NCBI GenBank assembly: GCA_903905395.1
Contig: CAIVGD010000116.1
Location: 1-6,465 of the forward strand
DNA from: an uncultured Verrucomicrobiota bacterium
Lineage (GTDB): Bacteria; Verrucomicrobiota; Verrucomicrobiia; Methylacidiphilales; Verrucolacustridaceae
Direction of reading: 5' to 3'
Length of the DNA: 6,465 nt
In this document: positions 1-5,802 of the stretch, piece after piece
Layout: every line of letters begins with the position of its first letter
Numbering within the stretch: position 1 is the stretch's first letter
Notes under the pieces: model-generated
The model's database searches: none
What the model saw: the letters and a program-made list of their open reading frames with translations, nothing else
What the model was told of the DNA's origin: nothing
Position numbers and translations under genes: made by a program

Positions 1-1
1 C

Positions 2-109
2 GTCGCGGAGAACGGATGGCCGGCGTTCCGCGCCGAAGAAGAGAAACTCATCGCCGCCTCCCTCCTTCCCGGCGTCGTCGTATCGCTCGGAGGCGGAGCC
101 GTGGAAGCC
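2..109 (+). CDS. aroK: Shikimate kinase-like fragment, open at the window's left edge
   Basis: The frame starting at base 2 is open from the window edge and reads like the middle of shikimate kinase, the enzyme that phosphorylates shikimate at the 3-OH with ATP in the chorismate pathway. What is seen: a G-W-P-A-F-R-A-E-E segment (bases 14-40) matching the family's G-x-x-x-F-R-x-x-E, whose Arg binds shikimate. Twenty residues later comes V-V-S-L-G-G-G-A-V (77-103), matching the substrate-binding GGG motif. The spacing is close to that in known shikimate kinases. The P-loop would lie upstream of the window. The lid and C-terminal half are absent: immediately after GGGAVEA the same frame becomes ribosomal protein L34 with no stop. 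This is either a real truncation/fusion or an assembly joint. The right boundary is approximate (about 104-112). The identification rests on about 35 residues, so it is good but not certain. Confidence 0.6.
89..93 (+). promoter_or_regulatory. Candidate Shine-Dalgarno for rpmH
   Basis: GGAGG lies 7 bases before the GTG at 101, a suitable spacing for initiation of L34. The same bases encode the Gly-Gly-Gly motif of the shikimate kinase-like frame, so the match may be a coincidence of glycine codons. It matters because it decides whether L34 can be made as a separate protein rather than only as a fusion. Confidence 0.4.
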
Positions 110-259
110 AAACGCACGCGGAAACGCCAGTTCGGCTTCCGCGCCCGCATGAAAACCAAGGGAGGGCGAGCCCTGCTCGCGCGTCGCCGCGCACGAGGCC
201 GTCGCCGCCTTCTGCCCAAAGGTGTGGAGCGCCACTACGCCCGCCACACCGGGGCGTGA
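101..259 (+). CDS. rpmH: 50S ribosomal protein L34 (atypical N-terminus)
   Basis: L34 is a small, very basic large-subunit protein buried in 23S rRNA. The core is clear: KRTRKRQFGFRARMKTKGGR followed by ALLARRRARGRRRL matches the family's G-F-x-x-R-M-x-T-x-x-G-R and R-R-x-K-G-R-x-x-L pattern. Starting at GTG 101 gives 52 residues, with GGAGG seven bases upstream. The conserved N-terminal segment (M-K-R-T-Y/F-Q-P-S type, about 7-8 residues) is missing and replaced by M-E-A. Upstream, the frame is open and encodes shikimate kinase-like sequence. Neither of the other two forward frames upstream restores a convincing L34 N-terminus. The C-terminus has about 15 residues beyond the usual end (L-P-K-G-V-E-R-H-Y and on), within the stretch that overlaps rnpA by 38 bases. 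The L34 core is secure; the start and the integrity of the 5' end are not. Confidence 0.8.
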   Translation: MEAKRTRKRQFGFRARMKTKGGRALLARRRARGRRRLLPKGVERHYARHTGA

Positions 260-617
260 CCGCCGCCTTCCCCGGGCGCGCATTCTCCGACGGCGTCCGG
301 AATTCCTCGCCATCCGACGTGAGGGAGGAACCGAAAGTGGCATACCACTCAAACTTAACTGGCGCCTTCTGCCACGTGTCACACGTCGCATGGCCATCGT
401 CGTCCCCAAAGCCTGCGGTAACGCTGTCGTGAGAAACCGGATCAAGCGCTGGGTTCGGGAATCTTGGCGGATCATGCAATCCGATCTTTCCCCGGGCTTG
501 GATTCCGTCTGGATTGCCCGCCCACCTGCCGCCCAGACTGGATGGGAAATCATCCATAAGGAAATGACCCGTCTCTACCAACGCGCCGGCCTCTGGGTCG
601 CCCAAGAAAAATCATGA
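222..617 (+). CDS. rnpA: Ribonuclease P protein component
   Basis: This is the protein subunit of RNase P, which assists the catalytic RNA in removing 5' leaders from pre-tRNAs. It has 131 residues from GTG 222. The family core starts at R-L-P-R (about residue 15), followed by R-R-R-P-E-F. The signature RNR helix N-A-V-V-R-N-R-I-K-R-W-V-R-E-S-W-R spans residues 67-83, preceded by the central strand M-A-I-V-V-P-K. GTG 222 is the only usual start codon just upstream of the core. It lacks a clear Shine-Dalgarno and lies inside the end of rpmH (38-base overlap), so translation is probably coupled to L34. The extra N-terminal residues are therefore plausible but not certain. The stop TGA overlaps the ATG of yidD (ATGA, 614-617). 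The rpmH-rnpA-yidD-yidC order is the widely conserved bacterial arrangement. Confidence 0.93.
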   Translation: MWSATTPATPGRDRRLPRARILRRRPEFLAIRREGGTESGIPLKLNWRLLPRVTRRMAIVVPKACGNAVVRNRIKRWVRESWRIMQSDLSPGLDSVWIARPPAAQTGWEIIHKEMTRLYQRAGLWVAQEKS

Positions 618-850
618 GATCTCTTTTCGTTTTCCTAATTCGCGCCCAACGCATCGCCGCGCCGGCCTGGCGGAGTCTCCTGGGAAGTCCGGGTTCGTGT
701 TGTCGCTTTCACCCCACCTGCTCCGAATATGCGGAAGAGGCAGTCCGACATCACGGCGTGGGCCGAGGTCTCCTGCTCTCACTCCGCCGCCTCGCCCGCT
801 GTCACCCTTGGGGCGGATCCGGATGGAATCCGGTGAAGGAAACACTATGA
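614..850 (+). CDS. yidD: Membrane protein insertion efficiency factor YidD
   Basis: YidD is a small, inner-membrane-associated protein thought to help YidC insert membrane proteins. It has 78 residues, normal for the family. Seen: an amphipathic N-terminus (residues 1-23), then C-C-R-F-H-P-T-C-S-E-Y (29-39), E-A-V-R-H-H-G (42-48), and R-L-A-R-C-H-P-W-G-G-S-G-W-N-P-V (59-74). These are the defining Cys-rich and RCHP motifs, with conserved cysteines at 30, 36 and 63. The usual G-G-x-D-P-V reads G-S-G-W-N-P-V here, a mild variation. It starts inside the rnpA stop (ATGA) and ends inside the yidC start (ATGA, 847-850), so expression is tightly coupled to both neighbours. Confidence 0.95.
   Translation: MRSLFVFLIRAQRIAAPAWRSLLGSPGSCCRFHPTCSEYAEEAVRHHGVGRGLLLSLRRLARCHPWGGSGWNPVKETL
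835..840 (+). promoter_or_regulatory. Ribosome binding site deciding the yidC start
   Basis: GAAGGA sits 6 bases before ATG 847 and favours that codon, which also overlaps the yidD stop. A second purine run, GGGAGG (855-860), is only one base from the next in-frame ATG at 862, too close to serve it. This supports 847 as the yidC start. Confidence 0.6.
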
Positions 851-2643
851 AAAAGGGAGGAATGGATCGTCATGCTTGGATCGCCGCCGCGGCCTGCCTT
901 CTTCTTCTCGTCCTCTATCCCAAGATCGTCGCCCACTACTATCCGCCCGCTCCCGCGTCCGCCAAAAAAGCCACAGACCTAACCACGCCGACGAACTCAC
1001 TCGCCGCCGTCCCAGTTCCGCCCGCGTCCTCCGCTCCGACCCTGACCTCCAAGGAGACTCTCGCCCCGGGATCGATCCAGCGCTCCGGCTCGGAGCAGAC
1101 CGCCATATTACAAAACGCCACGCTCCGCGTCACTTTCACCACTTGGGGCGGGGGCATTCAGGGGATCGAGTTGACCGGCCACGCCGGCGATCCGGGAGAA
1201 AAAGTAAACCTCAACCGGGGATCCCCCGACGCGATTTTTGAACTGAGGGGCTGGACCCCATCGGGAGAAGGATTGGCTTGGACGGTGGAAAAAGCTGACG
1301 CCCAAGAAGTGGTTTTCACCGCCCCGGCCCAGACGGGCGGCATGGTTACGATTCGTCGCACCTTCCGCTTGAACGGGGACTACCTGCTTTCGCTTGAGCA
1401 GGAAGTGGAAAATCGCGGCACCTTGCCACTCGCCCTGCCCGCCTACGCCCTCTCCGCCGGGGTGGGAGCCCCGGTGCATCTCCGCAAGGACGAGGACGCA
1501 TATGTCGGCGCCAGCTGGTTCACCACCGACGCCACCTACACCTCCCACAAACTCCCGGAATTTCTCTCCTCCAATTTTCTCTTTCTCTTCCCGCGCCCCG
1601 GTAAGGATCTGATCACCAGCCGCGAGGATCGTCAGGTCAAGTGGGTCTCCGCCAAGAGCCAGTTCTTCGCCCTCGTCCTCACCGCGCAGGATGCCCCGGC
1701 CGCCGGCGCCGAGGCCCGCAAGGTTGATCTCTCCGGGGAAATGATGCGGGACGGCTCCGGCAAAGTCCCCGCAGTGGAAACTTGGATAAAACTGGCCGGA
1801 TTCGATCTCGGAGTCGGAGCCAAGAACACCCATAAGTTCGGCCTCTACGCTGGACCCAAGGAGGATTGGCGCCTGCGCAGTCTGGCCCAGGAGGAAGATA
1901 AGGTGATGGAGTTCGGTTGGATGGGGATCGTCAGCCGACCCCTGCTCGTCGTCATGAACACCATTCACAAGTGGGTCGGCAACTACGGCTGGTCGATCGT
2001 CATCCTCACCATCCTCCTCAAGGGCATCCTCTGGGTGCCGCAGGCCAAGGCGAATCGTAGCATGAAGAAAATGCAGATCCTCGCCCCCAAACTCAAGGAA
2101 CTGCAGGAGAAATATAAAGAGGATCCCACCAAACTAAACACAGAGATGATGAAACTTTACCGCGATTACGGGGTCAACCCGCTCGGCGGCTGTCTTCCCA
2201 TGCTCATCCAGATGCCCATCTTCCTCGGCTTCTACTACATGCTCCTCAGCTCGGTCGAACTCCGAGGCCAGGCCTTCCTCTGGATCCACGATCTGTCGCG
2301 ACCCGATACCATCGGATTTCTTCCCGGCTTCGGCATTCCAATTAACCCCATGCCACTCATCATGACCGCCGCCATGGTCTGGAGCATGCACATCACCCCG
2401 CAACCCCAGGGCGTGGATAATCCCGGCGCCAAAATGATGAAGCTCATGCCCGTCATCATGCTCGTGTTTTGCTATAATTTCAGTTCCGCGCTATCTTTAT
2501 ATTGGACCGTGCAAAACTTCCTATCCATCGGACAACTTATGTACAACCTACGCCAGCCCATGCCCAAACTGGAAAAGGTCCAGAAGCCCGCCGAGCTCGT
2601 GAAACGTGGCCGCTGGAAGGGCGGGATGTGGGGACGCCGATGA
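847..2643 (+). CDS. yidC: Membrane protein insertase YidC
   Basis: YidC inserts and folds inner-membrane proteins, alone or with SecYEG. It has 598 residues, somewhat longer than E. coli YidC (548). Order: first membrane segment (about 10-25); a Pro/Ala/Thr-rich linker (about 30-80); the periplasmic beta-sandwich domain (about 85-350, with W-V-S-A-K-S-Q-F-F near 266); then Y-A-G-P-K-E-D-W and the insertase core. The core segment N-Y-G-W-S-I-V-I-L-T-I-L-L-K-G starts at 379. Its Lys392 sits where E. coli has Arg366, the positive charge in the hydrophilic groove. A charged cytoplasmic hairpin follows (about 400-440), then N-P-L-G-G-C-L-P-M-L-I-Q-M-P (444-457), further membrane segments near 499-517 and 532-560, and a basic tail (K-R-G-R-W-K-G-G-M-W-G-R-R) likely to touch the ribosome. 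The periplasmic domain marks the Gram-negative form. ATGA overlaps couple it to yidD before and jag after. Confidence 0.98.
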   Translation: MKKGGMDRHAWIAAAACLLLLVLYPKIVAHYYPPAPASAKKATDLTTPTNSLAAVPVPPASSAPTLTSKETLAPGSIQRSGSEQTAILQNATLRVTFTTWGGGIQGIELTGHAGDPGEKVNLNRGSPDAIFELRGWTPSGEGLAWTVEKADAQEVVFTAPAQTGGMVTIRRTFRLNGDYLLSLEQEVENRGTLPLALPAYALSAGVGAPVHLRKDEDAYVGASWFTTDATYTSHKLPEFLSSNFLFLFPRPGKDLITSREDRQVKWVSAKSQFFALVLTAQDAPAAGAEARKVDLSGEMMRDGSGKVPAVETWIKLAGFDLGVGAKNTHKFGLYAGPKEDWRLRSLAQEEDKVMEFGWMGIVSRPLLVVMNTIHKWVGNYGWSIVILTILLKGILWVPQAKANRSMKKMQILAPKLKELQEKYKEDPTKLNTEMMKLYRDYGVNPLGGCLPMLIQMPIFLGFYYMLLSSVELRGQAFLWIHDLSRPDTIGFLPGFGIPINPMPLIMTAAMVWSMHITPQPQGVDNPGAKMMKLMPVIMLVFCYNFSSALSLYWTVQNFLSIGQLMYNLRQPMPKLEKVQKPAELVKRGRWKGGMWGRR

Positions 2644-3113
2644 GCACTCCTTCCGCACCGTCCGGAGCTCGCGATCTCCTCGAGAACATGCTCGGGCACC
2701 TCGGTTTTGCCTTCACCCTAGAAGACGAAAAACGCGGCGAAGACAATGTCCTCCACGTCCGCATGCAAAACCCCGCCCGCCTCATCGGCCGTAATGGGGA
2801 GACGATCGATGATCTCCAGTTCCTGCTAAACCGGATGCTCGCCCGTGGCGACGAACCCGCCGCCCGCGTCATCGTCGATGTGGAAAATTATCGCCGGGAA
2901 CAGGAAGCGGGCCTTTTGAGCGAAATCCGCGAAATGGTCGAACGGGTCCGCACAGCCGGCGAGACGGTCGAACTTCCTCCGATGAACGCCTACGAACGCC
3001 GCATCATCCACCAAGCTTTCCGGGATGATCCGCAAGTGGAGACGGTCAGTCCGGAAAGCCCGGCCCGCCTCAAGCGGATCCGGGTTCGTCCGCGGCGCCC
3101 GGCCCAGTCCTGA
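2640..3113 (+). CDS. khpB: Jag/KhpB RNA-binding protein (KH and R3H domains)
   Basis: This is a member of the Jag (SpoIIIJ-associated)/KhpB family of cytoplasmic single-stranded RNA-binding proteins, commonly encoded next to yidC. It has 157 residues from an ATG overlapping the yidC stop. Seen: an N-terminal helix G-A-R-D-L-L-E-N-M-L; a KH domain with G-R-N-G at residues 50-53 followed by E-T-I-D-D-L-Q-F-L-L-N-R; a helical stretch (about 80-108); and an R3H domain with P-P-M-N-A-Y-E-R-R-I-I-H at 113-124, in which Arg120 and His124 form the R-x-x-x-H pair. The tail is Arg/Pro-rich. The Jag-N domain and charged linker of the longer Firmicutes proteins are absent, leaving the short KH-R3H form. 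The family is linked to envelope and cell-division control in some bacteria; its target here is unknown. Confidence 0.93.
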   Translation: MSTPSAPSGARDLLENMLGHLGFAFTLEDEKRGEDNVLHVRMQNPARLIGRNGETIDDLQFLLNRMLARGDEPAARVIVDVENYRREQEAGLLSEIREMVERVRTAGETVELPPMNAYERRIIHQAFRDDPQVETVSPESPARLKRIRVRPRRPAQS

Positions 3114-3187
3114 ACAAAAAGGAATCCCTCTCCAGCGGGGCCAATCCTTCCGCCCGGCTGTCTTTCTTTAACCAGGCCTCCTCCGGT

Positions 3188-5155
3188 TTGTCCTGGTTAC
3201 TGCTCCTCCTTCTCGTCACCGCCAGCGGACTCTATCTCGGCGGCGCCCGTCAGGTGGTGGCAGGTCCCGCCTTTCTAGCAGGAGCCGGCCTCTGGCTTCT
3301 TCTCGCCGTGAGGGCAGTTGAGGGCCTGTGCTCGGGCAAACGTGTGACTGGCTTTATGGATCTGCCCGTTTTCCTTTTTCTCGGATATGCAGCGTGGGCC
3401 GTCCTCCGCGCTCCATGCGAATATTTCGGACGGGTGGAATGGCTGTGGGCCTCGGTCTATGGCGCGGTTTTTCTCACCGCCCGCCATCAACTCCCCGGGC
3501 GCCGCATGATTCCCTGGATCCTCGGCTGGTTTCTGCTCGTCGCTCTCATCACCACTGGGTTCGGTTTTTTCAACTTCCACATCGGCGTCTATTCCATCGG
3601 CCCCGTCCCTTGGCTGGATTGGCCGGTAGTCCAACGCGCAGATTATGCGGAGCGTATGTCCGGCACGTTTGGATGCCCCAACCACTTTGGCAATTATATG
3701 GTTCAAGCCAACCTCGCCGCCCTCACGCTCGTCATCTGGCCCGGCCTCGCTTGGCCCCTGCGAATCCTCGCAGGATGGGGCGCGGCCATCTGCGCCAGCG
3801 GAGTTTTCTTTTCCATTTCGCGCGGAAGTTGGATCGCTTGGGTCGCGGGGCACGTCGTTTGGCTCCTGCGCTGGCTCCGTCGCGGCCCGCTCAACTGGCT
3901 GGGGAGGGGACTGGTCTTTCTTTTTGCCGCCGCCCTGCTCGGAGGTGGGTATCTGGCGGCCAGCAGCAACTCGGTGATCGCGGGGAGATGGCAAAGTATC
4001 ATCGGCAAAGGTCAGGGCTGGGAGCGCATCTTCAGCGGGGAAGGGGACTTCCGCCTCTCTCTGGCCAAGGAAGGTATCGGCATCTGGCAACAAGCCCCCT
4101 GGTTCGGTCACGGGCCAGCCAGTTTCGATCTCGAGCACCTGCGCGTCAGCACTTGGACTCAAGGATCCCGGGCCCTCTTCACCCACAACGATTACGTCAA
4201 TACCCTCTGCGATTATGGGGCAGTCGGCACGGCTCTCGCCGCGCTCTTCTGGATTTTTCTTGCGGTGTTTCTTTGGCGGCGCGCTCGCACCCGGGGGGAG
4301 GGATCCAAAGCGGACGCCTGCACCGCCCTCGGTTGGGCGCTGATGGCGGTCATGCTCATCCACGCCTTCGTCGATTTTAATTATCACATCCCCGCCAACG
4401 CCATCTCCTGCTTCCTTCTTCTCGGCCTGGCTACCACGGTTTCTTGGCCAGAACGCCAGAGTTCGTGGGCGAGGGTGTTCAATCCCATCCTCATCGTGCT
4501 GGCTCTTTTTCTTGCCGGCGCGACCGGGTGGCACGGCTGGAGGACTTGGGCGGGATGGAACTCCCTGCCTGAGAAATCCGAGCAGGCGGCCAAGCTTACG
4601 GAAAAGGAGTTGGCGGATGCCGCCCTGCAGGCGGAGCGTTGGGATCCCCGCTCTCCCGTCCTCGCAAACGGACTGGGGGATGCCTACCGCCTCAAATTAT
4701 TGGATATCTATTTCTCCCCCCCATCTCCCACCCCGGAATCCCGCGCCAGCCGCAAACAGGAGGAGACGCGCCTGGCCGAGGCTTCCATCCACTGGTATGC
4801 CGAGGCTGAAAAAAGGAGTCCGAAGGACGATACCCTCTGTGTGCGCAGAGCCAGCGTTCTCGATCTGCAGGGCAAATTCCCCGAGGCGGAGATCCTCTAT
4901 CTCCAGGGTCTGCAGATGCGGCCTCACGCCAAGTTTTTCCACCTCAGCTATGGGAATCATCTTTGGCGTAAAGGCGATCTGGCAGGAGCCGTGAAATCGT
5001 TCGAGAAAGCCATCGCCCTACCTGCGTTGCACCGACCCGGAGATGAGAAGGATCCTGCAGAAGAAGCCCGGGAGATGCTCGCGCAGGTAAAAGAGCAGAT
5101 TGCGAACAGCGGGAAGGTTCGGCAGGTTCGCAAGTTCAACCCCCGCGAGGATTAA
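3188..5155 (+). CDS. O-antigen ligase/polymerase-like membrane protein with C-terminal TPR region
   Basis: This is probably a Wzy/WaaL-superfamily (Wzy_C) glycan ligase or polymerase of the inner membrane, joining lipid-linked glycan to an acceptor on the periplasmic side. It has 655 residues from TTG 3188. About a dozen hydrophobic segments lie between residues 2 and 451. Family-like motifs: G-T-F-G-C-P-N-H-F-G-N-Y (159-170), S-I-S-R-G-S-W (209-215), W-F-G-H-G-P (305-310), and T-H-N-D-Y-V-N-T-L-C-D-Y-G (332-344). Arg212 and His333 resemble the Arg and His important in WaaL. After the last membrane segment, a soluble tail holds TPR-like helices (about 530-625). Start: neither TTG 3188 nor anything nearby has a Shine-Dalgarno. 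The frame is open back to 3029 with no other ATG, GTG or TTG. CTG 3110 overlaps the jag stop and would add 26 plausible cytoplasmic residues. Whether it is a ligase, a polymerase or a protein O-glycosyltransferase cannot be told from sequence alone. Confidence 0.85.
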   Translation: MSWLLLLLLVTASGLYLGGARQVVAGPAFLAGAGLWLLLAVRAVEGLCSGKRVTGFMDLPVFLFLGYAAWAVLRAPCEYFGRVEWLWASVYGAVFLTARHQLPGRRMIPWILGWFLLVALITTGFGFFNFHIGVYSIGPVPWLDWPVVQRADYAERMSGTFGCPNHFGNYMVQANLAALTLVIWPGLAWPLRILAGWGAAICASGVFFSISRGSWIAWVAGHVVWLLRWLRRGPLNWLGRGLVFLFAAALLGGGYLAASSNSVIAGRWQSIIGKGQGWERIFSGEGDFRLSLAKEGIGIWQQAPWFGHGPASFDLEHLRVSTWTQGSRALFTHNDYVNTLCDYGAVGTALAALFWIFLAVFLWRRARTRGEGSKADACTALGWALMAVMLIHAFVDFNYHIPANAISCFLLLGLATTVSWPERQSSWARVFNPILIVLALFLAGATGWHGWRTWAGWNSLPEKSEQAAKLTEKELADAALQAERWDPRSPVLANGLGDAYRLKLLDIYFSPPSPTPESRASRKQEETRLAEASIHWYAEAEKRSPKDDTLCVRRASVLDLQGKFPEAEILYLQGLQMRPHAKFFHLSYGNHLWRKGDLAGAVKSFEKAIALPALHRPGDEKDPAEEAREMLAQVKEQIANSGKVRQVRKFNPRED

Positions 5156-5161
5156 AAAATT

Positions 5162-5587
5162 ATGAACGACCCTGAAATCACTCTTATCTTGGTTAAGCCC
5201 GACGCCGTTGCCGAAGGCCTCACCGGCCAAGTCCTCCACCGCCTCGAGAAGGAAGGCCTAAAAATTCTCAACTGCCGGATGCTTCGCCTGGATGACGCTC
5301 TTCTAAAGAAACACTACGCCCATCTCGCCAAGCTTTCTTTCTTCCCGAGGATTGTGAAGTTCATGTCGTCCGGACCCGTCATCGCCGTCGCCCTAGAGGG
5401 GTCCAACGCCATCGAGCGGGTGAGGGAACTGCTCGGCCCCACCGATAGCACCAAGGCCCCCAAGGGAACCATCCGCGGCGACCTCGGGAAGGATAAGAGG
5501 CATAATGTCCTCCACGCCTCCGATTCCCCCGAGGCCGCCAAAGCCGAGCTAATCCGCTTCTTCGGCAACGCAGATCCGAGCGTTTGA
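5162..5587 (+). CDS. ndk: Nucleoside diphosphate kinase
   Basis: This cytoplasmic enzyme transfers the gamma-phosphate of ATP to NDPs through a phosphohistidine intermediate, balancing NTP and dNTP pools. It has 141 residues, normal for the family. Seen: L-I-L-V-K-P-D-A-V at the N-terminus with Lys12; the nucleotide-contacting region S-G-P-V-I-A-V-A-L-E-G; G-T-I-R-G-D-L (102-108, Arg105); and the active-site block N-V-L-H-A-S-D-S with catalytic His118. The Gly after His in many homologues is Ala here, a known natural variation. The ATG at 5162 follows the previous stop by only 6 bases, with GAGG at 5147-5150 inside the end of the upstream gene. It is therefore probably the last gene of the same transcript. 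A hairpin terminator lies about 150 bases downstream. Confidence 0.97.
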   Translation: MNDPEITLILVKPDAVAEGLTGQVLHRLEKEGLKILNCRMLRLDDALLKKHYAHLAKLSFFPRIVKFMSSGPVIAVALEGSNAIERVRELLGPTDSTKAPKGTIRGDLGKDKRHNVLHASDSPEAAKAELIRFFGNADPSV

Positions 5588-5642
5588 ACCCAGCTTTCAC
5601 CCGCCGTCCGACTTCATCCCCCGCCGCCGAAAACAACTGTGG

Positions 5643-5661
5643 GGCGGGCATCCTGCCCGCC
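5643..5661. repeat. GC-rich palindrome, possible interspersed repeat unit
   Basis: GGCGGGC (5643-5649), loop ATCCT, GCCCGCC (5655-5661) form a perfect 7-bp hairpin. It sits in the context TGTGGGG before and GTCCGG after. Words of this form (G-rich lead, GGCGGGC-ATCnT-GCCCGCC) resemble short intergenic repeats I recall from other bacterial genomes. With only one copy in this window, membership in a repeat family is inference. There is no T-run after it, so it is a poor intrinsic terminator, though it could stabilise the ndk mRNA 3' end. Confidence 0.4.
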
Positions 5662-5735
5662 GTCCGGCCTCAAGCTTCACCCCCACCCGCAGTCCTCCGA
5701 CCAGCAACTCATTTCACACCAACCACTTAAACAAA

Positions 5736-5762
5736 AAGCGCAGGCTTTGGCGGCCTGCGCTT
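5736..5762. terminator. Bidirectional-type hairpin terminator after ndk
   Basis: AAGCGCAGGC (5736-5745), loop TTTGGCG, GCCTGCGCTT (5753-5762) is a perfect 10-bp GC-rich stem. Read on the + strand, it is followed by CTTGA, a weak U-run. Read on the - strand, it is followed by TTTTTGT, the better intrinsic-terminator shape. The obvious user is the + strand operon ending with ndk, about 150 bases upstream. It would also insulate the downstream promoter. Confidence 0.7.
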
Positions 5763-5802
5763 CTTGACGAACACCCTCGGAGACATTCGTAACGTAACCA
5801 GC

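Noticed and set aside
16..120. A plus-strand frame upstream of rpmH with T-H-R-R-L-P-P-S-R-R-R-R, considered as a frameshifted L34 N-terminus
   Set aside because: The expected T-Y/F-Q-P-S pattern is not really matched, and the distance to the L34 core is too long. The shikimate kinase-like reading of another frame explains the bases better.
48..605. A 185-codon minus-strand open frame opposite rpmH/rnpA
   Set aside because: Low-complexity Arg/Gly-rich reading opposite two recognised genes.
847..900. Possible lipoprotein signal (A-A-A-C at residues 14-17) at the YidC N-terminus
   Set aside because: The cysteine lies at the start of the hydrophobic stretch rather than after it. The segment is the normal first membrane anchor of YidC.
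1108..1968. A 286-codon minus-strand open frame opposite yidC
   Set aside because: No recognisable motif, and it is entirely antisense to a secure yidC; GC-rich shadow frame.
3275..4534. A 419-codon minus-strand open frame opposite the O-antigen ligase-like gene
   Set aside because: It is very rich in charged, Gly and Pro residues with no domain pattern, and lies wholly opposite a gene with clear membrane segments and family motifs. It is typical of the complement of a GC-rich gene.
5764..5798. A second TTGACG (5764-5769) as an upstream promoter
   Set aside because: No convincing -10 lies 16-18 bases downstream (the region reads CATTCGTAACG), and the element overlaps the end of the terminator stem.
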